This document shows, piece by piece, positions 17,428 through 27,300 of a DNA stretch of 64,000 nt. The DNA is taken from NCBI GenBank assembly GCA_016716405.1, contig JADJWK010000004.1, positions 682,001 to 746,000 of the forward strand, read 5' to 3'. The notes beneath the pieces were generated by a model that had not been told where the DNA came from, did not search any database, and saw only the letters and a list, made by a program, of their open reading frames with translations. The position numbers were made by a program, and so were the translations under genes. Positions within the stretch are counted from its first letter, which is position 1, and every line of letters begins with the position of its first letter. Source of the DNA: Candidatus Melainabacteria bacterium. GTDB lineage: Bacteria > Cyanobacteriota > Vampirovibrionia > Obscuribacterales > Obscuribacteraceae.

Positions 17428-20223
17428 TTAACCCTCGTGTTGCAGACCCAGATAATAGACGGCTTGTCTACAGGCGTCTGAATAATTCAACTTGGGATTC
17501 TTGGCCTTTACCTCCTCGATCATCTTTCTTCTTCTGGGGATATCTCTTATGGGCTCCGATGTGCAGATCCAGTAGTCCATCGGGCTGGGAACCAGCTTGA
17601 TGGTACCGTGGACGGCACCAACAATGAGAAGCGCTTGAGACTCCTTCCGCTTCTCTTCATCCTTAGAGAATCCTTCGATAGCCAGGACTTCCGCGTCTCG
17701 CAACCTGAGGGTTTCCTTAAGGAGCTTGAGGTCGCTGGGGTCCTGACGGAGAAGGATCTTCATGTGAGCGTTCTTCACCACCGAATCGGCTTCCTCCTGC
17801 TGGCGGAAAAAGTCCTTCAGTTGCTGGGTGATCGAAACGAGCATCATACCGTAGTGGCGCGCTCGTCTCGAGAGATCATCGAGCAGGCGGGCTCCGGCCT
17901 TGAAGCGCATGAGCGTGGAGGCTTCGTCGATGATCGCTGCGAAGCGGACACCACGCTCTTTGGACTCGGCGGCCTTTCGCCTGATGAAATCGGCGAGAAT
18001 ATAGACCGCTATACGCTCGAGTCGGGGCTCGTTCACCTCTCTTGTGTCGAAGACCAGGAACATCTTCTCTGTATCGATATTGGTGTAGCCGTCGACCAGC
18101 CCGCCGAAAGCACCGGCTTTGGTGAAGAGGGAAAGACCGCGAGCGAACTGGCTGAGGCGATCCTTCTGGACCGGATCCGACTCGGACATCGCCGCCTGGC
18201 TTGTTACCCGGGCAAGATCGGACATGGTCGGGACTTTGCCGTTGAGCTGCGCCTCCAGATAAGCAAGCTTGATCAATCCGTCGAGGAGCGACTTCTCTTC
18301 AACGGTCAGCTCTTCGCGCCCTTCCGGGGCGAGCATCAAATCGAGCAGGGCTAGCAAGCTGGAGACCTTATCCGGCGACGGCTCTCCCTTAAGCTGGTCT
18401 TCGGGACCGAGATCGAATGGATTGAGTATGAATCCCGAGTTCGGACCGAGATCGACATACTGGCACATGTCCGTCCCGAGAAGCTCGGTGATGAATCGAT
18501 AGGAGCCGAACTTGTCGACTGTCTTGTCTATGAGAACGAAGCGCACGCCCATGGGCAGCAAGCGCAGGATGAGCATGGATACGGCAAATGATTTACCGGC
18601 ACCGGTGGTGCCCACCACGAACATGTTGTTAGCGTCTTTGCCTGCCCCTCTGAAAAATGGATTGAGCAGGACGGGCTCCCGGGATGCCAGGGCGAAGCCG
18701 AACGGAACTCCGTCCGGTGTGCCGCAGGAAGCGGTGAAGAAAGGCCATACCGTTCCCACAATAGGGGACATGACCCGGTGGACGATAGCCAGCTTGTCCA
18801 CGCCCACCGACAAGGTGGACTGCCAGGAGTCCAGCTGCAAGAGCTGCCCTCGATCCATGTTGGCGCCACGGTTCTTGAAGACCCTGCGGATCTCGTCCAT
18901 GTGCGAGCTTAGTTGCTGCTCCGAATCACCCATGGTGGCAATATAGAGACTGATGTCGAAAGCTTTGTTCGAGCTCCGAAGGAACTCCTGGATCGCCGCT
19001 GCCGCCCGGCGGGTGCCTTCCAGACCTTCGAGGTCGGGAGTGGCGAGCTGGGTACTGGTGACTACACCGAGGTGATATTTTCGCTTGAGGTCGGCTCGCA
19101 CTTTGTCCTGATCGCACTGGTGGATGAACACAGACATCGAGTATTCGACGCCCAGGGTGAGCAGGTCCACGAGCCAGCCCATCCACGTATTGTGCGGCAT
19201 CTGAAACATGTACTGGGTGCCAATATATTTTCCGTCGAGCCAGAGATACTCGTCATGGACCTTGAGAGCGGAGCCGGCCAGACAGGAGGCTTCCGAAAGA
19301 CTGGGATGAGAGGGCGGTGCCTCGGGATCCCGGCTTGCCAGAGAGGGGTTGAGGTCAGAGTAGATCAGGTTACGCACTTCTTTGCGGGTGAGAATCTTGG
19401 GTCGGAGGTTGGAGGTGCGCAGCTGCTCGAAGGCGGTCTTCACCTGGCGGTTGAGCAGACCCAGATATTCCTCGTGCCTCTGGATGGAGCGCCTGCCGGA
19501 CCACATCTGGCCGGACTTGCAGTCCGGAGGCTGGAAGCTGACCACCACATAGAATTCCCTCTGGGGAACGAAACTGACGTCCTGAACCCGACGAAACCAT
19601 TTGTCGGTGTAGTCGGCATACCATTTGAGATAAGCGTTGTCGCTCTTGATATGGACCTGATACTGCTCGAGGTATTCATCCACCGAGAGGTGCCTGGACT
19701 TGATTATGATCTGGATGTCGGTGTCACAGGCATTGACGAAGTTGGCGAATTGCCTGGCCATCTGGTCCCGGTCAGCATCGTCGTAGAGGAGTACGTTGAC
19801 GCCTTTGACCGAGATGTACTTGCGAAAGCTGCCGTCCGAGAGAACTACGACGCCCTCTTCCTCGTCCTCGCCGGGAATCGAATGGATGAAACAGACGTCC
19901 TGCCAGCTTGCTTCGCCACGTTTGTCCTTGGGGGCTTCCTTGTCGTCCCGGCCTTCGGTATAGCGGGCGTCCACACCAAAAGGAAGGGCATTGCGAAGCG
20001 CTTCCGGGAGAGGATTGTAGAAACCGGCGACGATATTCTGGATCGACGCCCCGGAGGTGACCGGAATCTGCCTGCCGCTGACCCTGCCTCTACCGTTGCC
20101 GTTGCCGTTCCCGTTGCCGTTCCCGTTGCCTTCGCTGCCTTCGAGTCGTCTGGTTTCGGAGCGTTTTCGCCTGCGGGAGCTCCCGTCTCCCCTGCCCGAT
20201 CCTGAACCTCTGCCTCGCGACAT
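17428..20223 (-). CDS. VirB4/TraC-family type IV secretion ATPase
   Basis: A 931-residue AAA+-like ATPase, the energising subunit of type IV secretion machines at the inner membrane. Walker A is GTTGAGKS (residues 538-545) in the context NNMFVVGTTGAGKS. Walker B is AAIIDEAS (762-769). SITQQLKDFF downstream matches the sensor-like region of VirB4 proteins. The N-terminal half carries the usual VirB4 CagE/TrbE-type region. The first 50 residues are Arg/Gly/Ser-rich with six consecutive Asn-Gly dipeptides. Length exceeds VirB4 (about 790) mainly because of this tail and internal loops. AGGAAGCAGG precedes the ATG. It is downstream of the PrgI-like gene, the order seen in Gram-positive-style T4SS. 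Confidence 0.9.
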   Translation of the reverse strand: MSRGRGSGSGRGDGSSRRRKRSETRRLEGSEGNGNGNGNGNGNGRGRVSGRQIPVTSGASIQNIVAGFYNPLPEALRNALPFGVDARYTEGRDDKEAPKDKRGEASWQDVCFIHSIPGEDEEEGVVVLSDGSFRKYISVKGVNVLLYDDADRDQMARQFANFVNACDTDIQIIIKSRHLSVDEYLEQYQVHIKSDNAYLKWYADYTDKWFRRVQDVSFVPQREFYVVVSFQPPDCKSGQMWSGRRSIQRHEEYLGLLNRQVKTAFEQLRTSNLRPKILTRKEVRNLIYSDLNPSLASRDPEAPPSHPSLSEASCLAGSALKVHDEYLWLDGKYIGTQYMFQMPHNTWMGWLVDLLTLGVEYSMSVFIHQCDQDKVRADLKRKYHLGVVTSTQLATPDLEGLEGTRRAAAAIQEFLRSSNKAFDISLYIATMGDSEQQLSSHMDEIRRVFKNRGANMDRGQLLQLDSWQSTLSVGVDKLAIVHRVMSPIVGTVWPFFTASCGTPDGVPFGFALASREPVLLNPFFRGAGKDANNMFVVGTTGAGKSFAVSMLILRLLPMGVRFVLIDKTVDKFGSYRFITELLGTDMCQYVDLGPNSGFILNPFDLGPEDQLKGEPSPDKVSSLLALLDLMLAPEGREELTVEEKSLLDGLIKLAYLEAQLNGKVPTMSDLARVTSQAAMSESDPVQKDRLSQFARGLSLFTKAGAFGGLVDGYTNIDTEKMFLVFDTREVNEPRLERIAVYILADFIRRKAAESKERGVRFAAIIDEASTLMRFKAGARLLDDLSRRARHYGMMLVSITQQLKDFFRQQEEADSVVKNAHMKILLRQDPSDLKLLKETLRLRDAEVLAIEGFSKDEEKRKESQALLIVGAVHGTIKLVPSPMDYWICTSEPIRDIPRRRKMIEEVKAKNPKLNYSDACRQAVYYLGLQHEG
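20092..20127 (-). repeat. Asn-Gly dipeptide-coding repeat in the ATPase N-terminus
   Basis: Six in-frame Asn-Gly pairs (residues 33-44) encoded by alternating ggcaac/gggaac hexamers. The near-identical hexamers make slippage in multiples of six likely, which would change tail length without a frameshift. Confidence 0.85.
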
Positions 20224-20279
20224 AGCGTGAAACCTGCTTCCTATCTGTTCTTCAGTGTAATCTTAAATATCATTAAAGG

Positions 20280-20666
20280 TCAACTTGTCTCCCTTGTATC
20301 GGACTCAATATAGTACTCTTCAGAGACTTGCTTCTCGATTATGGTCGGATCGGGATAGAGCGGGGCTTCCGAGGGCTTGGGGATATAAATCCGGTTGAGC
20401 AAGCCGAGACGATAGCCGAAGCTGTTCTTCCACCAGCACATCGGCTTGAGCTCGGTCATGAAGCCAGCGGCGGCTCCCACCGAGACCGAGCCGATGAAAG
20501 CGAAAAGACCGGCCGGCAGATTGCCGACCTTCCAGTCACCGGGGCACTTGGTCGCGAAGAAGAAACCGAGCACCACTCCGATAACAGTGAAAAATAGTTG
20601 CTTGAGCGTCAAACCGAAGACTTTTAGAGGCGTCTTCAGGTTGATCACCTTGTGAACCTGCGACAT
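20280..20666 (-). CDS. PrgI/VirB3-like inner membrane protein
   Basis: A 128-residue protein with N-terminal VINLKTPLKVFGLTLKQLFF, matching the PrgI/VirB3 pattern of a short amphipathic segment with GLT-x-x-Q-L immediately before paired membrane helices (about residues 24-40 and 48-70). The C-terminal half is cytoplasmic and ends in acidic residues. VirB3/PrgI subunits sit next to and partner with VirB4, and here the gene is directly upstream of the ATPase. GGGGGA lies nine bases before the ATG. Confidence 0.75.
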   Translation of the reverse strand: MSQVHKVINLKTPLKVFGLTLKQLFFTVIGVVLGFFFATKCPGDWKVGNLPAGLFAFIGSVSVGAAAGFMTELKPMCWWKNSFGYRLGLLNRIYIPKPSEAPLYPDPTIIEKQVSEEYYIESDTRETS

Positions 20667-20694
20667 TCTGGTTGTCCCCCATTTTCAGAGAGTT

Positions 20695-21315
20695 TCAGGC
20701 GACAAAGTCGATCGGAATCAGATTCTCTTGCTCTGCCAGCCTGATTAATCGTCGTGCCATCATCGCGAACTTACCGGGTAAGCGCGATACAGCCCCTCTG
20801 AAATAGTCGCTCGCTCCTTGAAAGTCGCCGGAGCGTCGCATTAACTCCCCTATCAAATATTCTATCTCTCCTTTTTTGTCTTTGGGGCAACTGCCATCCA
20901 TAAGAGACTTACGGAAAGCATCGATGGCAAGCCTGCGATATTCGCGGGCTTGTGGAACGGCGCCGTCGTCGTCGGCGCACCAGGCAGCATAAAGATAATA
21001 CTGCCCGATGGAAAAAAAAGTTCTGCCCTTGCGCTCAGCGGTCAGGGCCGCTGTCCGGTATTGCAGATGAGCCGGGATGTTCGGCTGGTAGAGGAAGGTC
21101 TCGTCGAATGAGCGGCGGAAAGCGGTGGCCCAGTCGGAGTGCCCGCAGGACGGGCAGGTACAGACGGCATAGGGCTCGAACTGCTCTCTCTCACCATGGA
21201 AATAGAGCCGCAACTCGCTGGTCCGATAACCATTGTCCATGATTATCGGAATCTGTCTCGATCGAAATGCCGAGCTGCAGTTCGGGCACTTGACGCCAAT
21301 TTCCGCCAGATACAT
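20695..21315 (-). CDS. DUF2225-like zinc-ribbon protein
   Basis: A 206-residue protein. The N-terminus has two Cys pairs, VKCPNCSSAF at about residues 9-14 and CTCPSCGHSDW at about 53-60, forming a zinc ribbon. A helical TPR-like region follows (ARREYRRLAIDAFRKSL type pattern and GDFQGASDYFRGAV). This arrangement matches the uncharacterised DUF2225 family. It sits between the giant VirB6-like gene and the PrgI-like gene on the same strand, so it is probably cotranscribed, but a secretion role is only inferred. AGAGGAT before the ATG is a good ribosome site. Confidence 0.72.
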   Translation of the reverse strand: MYLAEIGVKCPNCSSAFRSRQIPIIMDNGYRTSELRLYFHGEREQFEPYAVCTCPSCGHSDWATAFRRSFDETFLYQPNIPAHLQYRTAALTAERKGRTFFSIGQYYLYAAWCADDDGAVPQAREYRRLAIDAFRKSLMDGSCPKDKKGEIEYLIGELMRRSGDFQGASDYFRGAVSRLPGKFAMMARRLIRLAEQENLIPIDFVA

Positions 21316-21389
21316 CTTTCATCCTCTCGGGGTGGCGCCCCTTCTCGACAGCGGAGATGGAAACGCCACCCGGTTATAAGAAACGCTAT

Positions 21390-24300
21390 CTAGGACATTC
21401 CCTCCTGTTCTTCTCTCAGTCGCCTGAGATCTTCCTCGGCAGCCTGGCGCTCGGCCTCGGACCTGGCTTCATAGCGCTTCTGCTCAGCCTCGGCAATCTG
21501 CCTCTCGTGCTCCATTTGCTTGAGAAGATCGGCTTGCTCTTTCCGGCGTTGCTCGTCGGACTTGCCGCTCTGCTTGCCGGCGCGCATATCGAGATCTTTG
21601 CGCTCCGGCGGTCCCTTGGCCTCGCCTGGTCCCTGTGGCGTGCCGTCCTTGCCCTTGCCGGCTCTGGCCGCCAGTCCTGCACCACCAGCGATACCGGGAA
21701 GCGCTCCGCGGAGAGCCTGTCCGAAGGTGGATGGCTGGTCAGGTGGTTTGGGTGCTGGTGCCGGTGCCGGTGCTCCGGGGGTCGCCCCGGCAGCGCCGCC
21801 TACATACCATGAGTCGCGGTGCTCATCCGGATGCCAGGCACCCTCATCAGCAGGACGGTGCTCGTGATGCTGCTGCTCGGCGGCCGCTCTCTGCTGCTCT
21901 GCCAGGTAGTCGGCATTCTCAGCGGCTGCCGACTCGGTCTGGTGATGATGCTGGGGCTCGTGTCGCTGATCAGCCGGCATATACGATGCGCCGGAGGCAT
22001 CCTGGACTGGCTCATGACCGCCGGGCACATGACCGCCGGACACATGACCACCGGGCACATGACCGCCGGACGCGTGACCGCCGGCAATGCCTGCATCACC
22101 CGAAACCTGACCGCCGCGGTGCTCGTAAGAAGCAGGCTGCCCGGCGTAGGAGTCGGTGCGGATTTCCTGATGACCGCCCGGCAGGCAACTTCCAGGATCG
22201 ACGCTGGTCGTTCCATCCGGAGCATAGCTCAGGTTGGATGCTGGCGGTGTGGGCTGACCGTGGTCATAGCTCATTCCGCTCGTACCGGAAGTGAAGGATC
22301 CGCCGGAAACCGGCACATCGCCCGCACGCTCCAGGGAAGAACCGGAGCTGAACCCGCCTGAAGAAGCTGTATATGGCTGGTTCGCTCCACCTCCGGACTG
22401 GAGCTGACCGGCGTCCACCCTGTACTGCTGACCCGAGCCGTCAGAATATTGATAGCCTGAGCCAGGTTGGACCTGGGCAGTGCCTTCGCGATAAGAGCCG
22501 GACTGGAGTACCTGGGCGGCAGTCTGATTGCCCTGGGAGGCCAGGGATACCATGTCCGGATTGCTTGCGATGGCGCTCTGCACCATGGCCTGAGCGGCGG
22601 TGTCTCCGCTTACCGCCCTGGTCATGACGTCTTGCGGTACGGACTGGGCTGCCGTCACCGCGGCGATGGCGGACGGGTCACCGGACTGAGCCAGGCTCTG
22701 GACGGCTTCGGTATGGCCGGCGGCAGCCATGAGAGTGGCGGCTGCGCCCGGATCGCCGTGGCTGGCCCGGTCATAAGTCGCATGCATGGCCTGGGCGTAG
22801 CCAGGATCGACGTTCAGAGCGCGGTCGAGCTGCTGGATGGCAGCCTGATCGCCCCGGGCGATAGCTCCGGGATCGACACCGAGGTCCTGGATCGTCGCCT
22901 GGGTTTCAGCAGCAGCAGCATACATCTGAACCTGCGAACTGTCCGTATAACCGTAACTCGAGCTGTAGCCGGTCTGCATGACCTGGGCAGCGGTCTGGTT
23001 GCCCTGGGATGCCAGGGATATCATGTCAGGATTCCTGGCTATGGTGCTCTGCACCATGGCCTGAGCGGCTGCGTCTCCGCTTACCGCCCTGGTCATGAGG
23101 TCTTGCGGCACGGACTGGGCTGCCGTCACCGCGGCGATGGCGGACGGATCACCGGACTGAGCCAGGCTCTGGACAGCTTCGGTCTGGCCGGCGGCAGCCA
23201 TTAGAGTGGCGGCTGCGCCCGGATCGCCGTGGCTGGCCCGGTCATAAGTCGCATGCATGGCCTGGGCGTAGCCAGGATCGACGTTCAGAGCGCGGTCGAG
23301 CTGCTGGATGGCAGCCTGATCGCCCCGGGCGACAGCCCCGGGATCGACACCGAGATCCTGTATGGTGGCCTGAGTTTCGGCAGCTGCAGCATACATCGGT
23401 GCTTGCGGCGCCATCTGGGTCTCATAAGAGCCGCCGCCCTGGGTGAACTGGGCGTAACCCGAGGTATCCTGGGCGACCGTTGGCGTGAAGCCGGCCTCGG
23501 TGCGCACTCCCATATTGCCGGCCAGGCTCTCCTGGTAGGTACCGGCGTTGACCGCCGGACTCACGGGACTGGCCAGGGTCAGCATGGACGAAGCGGCATG
23601 GTTGCCCTGGGCAGCCATCTGCATGAGGGCAGGGCTCTCGGCCATGGACTGGCGGATCACATCGCAGGCTGCACCATTGCCTATGCTCGCCAGATTGACG
23701 GCATCCGGCGCAAGGTTCTGGTAGCTGGCAACGGCGGCACTGGCCAGAGGATGTCCCCCTTCGGCAGCCCGGGCGAAGCGCTGACCGAATTCGGAGATGC
23801 CCGGAGCATCTCCTGCTTGCATGGCGCTGACCGCCACACCTCCAGCCGCCGCCACGGTAGCGGCAGCATAAGATGTATTGCCTTCCAGGGCTCCCTGCAG
23901 GACCTGAGGAGTGATGCCCATATTAGTGGCTATCTCGTTGATGGCGCCCTGTTGTGTGGCACCAGAGCCATGCAGAGCTGTCTGCACAGTCTCGGGCGAA
24001 CCGAAGAAGCTCATCACCTGCTGGGTGTCGGCGGAGGCGGCCACCGTGCTGTCGGCATTGCTGCCATAGGCGGCCTGGACAGCCTGGTAGGCACTCTCGT
24101 TACCCTGAGACGCCATGGAAAGGATCTGCGGGTCGGAAGCGACCGAGGTCTGCACCATGGCCTGGGCAGCCTGATCCCCTGCCATAGCCCGGCTCAGCAC
24201 AGGCTCGCTCACGCAATTGGCGGCAGCGACTGCTGTCTGGGCAGAGACATCACCACCGCGGGCGAGCTCCTGGACGGCTTCGGTCCGTCCGGCTGCTGCC

Positions 24301-27300
24301 ATGAAGGTGGCGGCAGCTCCACCGTCTCCGTGCAGGGCTCGATCGATTGTGCTGTGCATGGCCTGTCCCGCCGGCGTGGCAGGGTCGATGTTCAGGGCTC
24401 GATCCAGTTGCTGAATCGCGGTCTGATCACCTCTGGCCACAGCCGACGCATCCACACCGAGGTCCTGGATCGCAGCCTGGGTCTCGGAAGAAGCTGCATA
24501 AAGCGCCGTCTGCGGGCTCGGATCGTAAGCGATGCCGCCGGTGCCTGCATCGGTGTTTGCCTGCACTGCGTTCATCACCGAGGCAGCCCCTTCGTGACCG
24601 CTCCTTGCCATATTGAGCATCTCGGGGCTGGTAGCCATGCCGTTCTGGACGGCGAACTGAGCAGACTCGTTGCCCCTGGCAGCGCTCATCACGGTGTCAG
24701 GATTCTGTCCATGAGCAGCCGTGACTGCGGCCTGGGCCAGGACATTGCCGCTATGAGCCATGGCGGAGATCTGCTGATCGCCACCGGCCATGGCCATGAC
24801 CGTGGCGGAAGCCGACGAGTCGCCACCGACAGCGTCCCTGAGCACATCCGGGGCCACATGCATACGATCGGCCATCTGGTTGATGAAGCCCTCGCGCTGC
24901 TCGGCGCTACCGCTCATGGCCTGTTGCACCTGCTCCGGACTGGAGTACAGGCCCATTACGCCCTGAGCGTTTTGAGAAGCAGCGCCCATAACGTCGGCGC
25001 GCTCGCCGGTGGCGGCGTGAATCGCCCTCATTGCGTCTCCCGAACCGCCCGGTGCCGCGGCATCGAGCATAACGGGGTTGCTGGCGATGGCTTGCTGGAG
25101 CTGGTGCTTGGCACCTTCGTCCCCGGCAATCGCCTGGTTCATCACGTCGGCTGGCGCGGCCTGGGCTGCCAGGATAGAGGCATCCCCCTGCTGGCAGGCC
25201 TGCTGGATCTGCTCCGGTGTCATACTGGCCATTTCCTGGCGCCCGTGGGCGGCAAGGACCGTGGAAGCATCCTGGACATCGCCGTGGAAGGCGCCTCGAA
25301 CCGTGTCGAAGTGATCCGGGCCCATCCCCATGGCCTGGGAGACCTGTTGCTGGGCCTGGACATCCCCCTGCATGGCGGAGCGCATCAAGTCGGGCGTCAC
25401 ACCGGCTTCCTTGAGCTCGTTTTGAGTCATCTGGGCAGAAGCCATCATAGCCTGGGTAGCCTCCCCGTTGTGCTGCAGGACAGCGCCGGCGGCCAGGGGA
25501 TCGCCGTGAGCGGCAGCCATGATTGTCGATTCGTCGGTCAGGGGTGCTATCTTGAGAGCTTCCTGGGCAGCCATATTGCCCTGGGCAGCCGCCTGATGAA
25601 GAGCGCTTCCGGGGTCATTCATGGCAGTATGACCGGCAGCAGCCATGGCTATGGATGCCGATCCGGAATCGCCGTGCAGAGCGGCATCGAGCACATTGGG
25701 CGCGACACCGAGCTTCTGATCTATGGATTGAATTGCCTGTTGATCGCCGTTGAGGGCGTCCTTGAGCATCTGATCCGAGACTCCGGCACCTCTCATCAGG
25801 TCCTGGGCGCAGGACTGAGCGAGCTCGGCCTGCGGGTTGCCGGCGAAGTCTCTATCTATCCCGTTAGCCAGGATATCGTTGCCGCCGGGGGTCTGATGGA
25901 CCTGGTCGAGACCCAGTTCCCCGGCCAGAGGATTGGAAGCCAAGGGATTGGCGCCTGCCATGGCATCGGCTCCGGCTGTCAGAGCGTTGCCGGTGAGCGG
26001 ATCGATGGGTGTATGCGCACCGAGGTCCGTGCCGGTAGTTCCGGCTATGGCGTTGTCGATCAACTGATCGGCCGCATGAGCACCAGGTCCGAGAAGGTCG
26101 GAGGCGGTACCACCCATGAGGCGGTCGGTGCCTGCAGCGCCAGCCAGACCGGCCAGCTCGGTGGGCGGGGGCCCATTGCCGTCTAGGAGATTGCGTGCAT
26201 TATTGAGCGTATTGTCCAGGTCGCCGCCGAGATTGAGGCGGTCGCCGGTCTGGCTGAGAGCATCGCCGCCCTGCGAGAGAGCGTCGCCTCCCTGACCCAT
26301 TCTGTTGACCATGGCCTGGTAGGAGAGATTGTTGACGTTCGAGCCGCCATCTCCGCCTTTGCCGCTGCCGAGGATCGACCCGGCGCCCAGGGCCCCGGCG
26401 ATGCCGGCAAGAGTCGAGGCGGCCGATCCGGCTTCGTCCTCTTTGCCGCCGCTACCCGGAGGCGGTCCCATCTCCACAGCACCTGGATCCATGCCACCCT
26501 TGGCGCCGCCGGGACTGTCGAGACCACCCGGCCCGCCACTGATACTGGCGTCGGCATTGCTGTCCGCCCCCGTCCCCGGAGGAGTAGCACCGGCAAGATT
26601 GCCGGATGCGCCTACATTCACAGAGCTTCCGGCGGCCGCACCGCCCTCGACACCACCGGTGAGACCGGCGGGGCTCACCGGGGAACCGGGAAGTCCCGGA
26701 GTACCTGTCGGCGAAGTGGTAGCGCTGTCAGCGGTAGTGGTGCCGGTGCCCGGAGCAGCGGCTCCGCCGCGCTGGCCCTGTCCGCCGCCCTGGCTTGCGC
26801 CGCCGCCCCCGCCGCCTGACGGCTTGAGTGCAGCAGCGGCCTGTCCGGCAGCTCCGGAGACCAGACCCGAGAAATTGAACGCTTGCTTGACCGCTTCTAT
26901 AGAGAGGAGCAGGAGAGCAGTTATATAAACGGTACCGGAATCCCCGACACCCTTGAAGGCTGCCATCAAGAAGATGACCGTGTTCCAGAAGAGGCTCCAG
27001 AAGCAAAGGACGATAACCCCTTCACACCAGTTGGGGAAGGCGCTCTTGAGCTGACCGATGGGCCAGACCCAGAGAGCGGCAGCTATCGGTCCCATGCACC
27101 ACAGATAATACAGATAGACGAGCTGGAAAGCGCACATGACGTTCCAGGTCAGTCCGACCGTGGCACCGGCACCATTGACCAGAAGCCTGTTGACCGGCTT
27201 GGAGGCGATGACGGCTTCATCCGGGACCCTGGATTCATCGAGTCCGGCACAGGGATCATAGAGACGCAGGTTGAGCGAGAGCTTCTCATAGGGCGCCCAG

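Noticed and set aside
18913..20205. 430-codon plus-strand open frame opposite the VirB4 gene
   Set aside because: The minus strand encodes intact Walker motifs; the antisense frame has no recognisable domain.
22010..24500. CRISPR-like repeat array
   Set aside because: The repeats are in-frame coding modules of a single gene, lack uniform spacers, and there is no cas gene.
23229..26186. 985-codon open frame antisense to the giant VirB6-like gene
   Set aside because: It mirrors the repetitive GC-biased codons of the real gene, has no signal peptide or family motif, and the minus strand is clearly coding.
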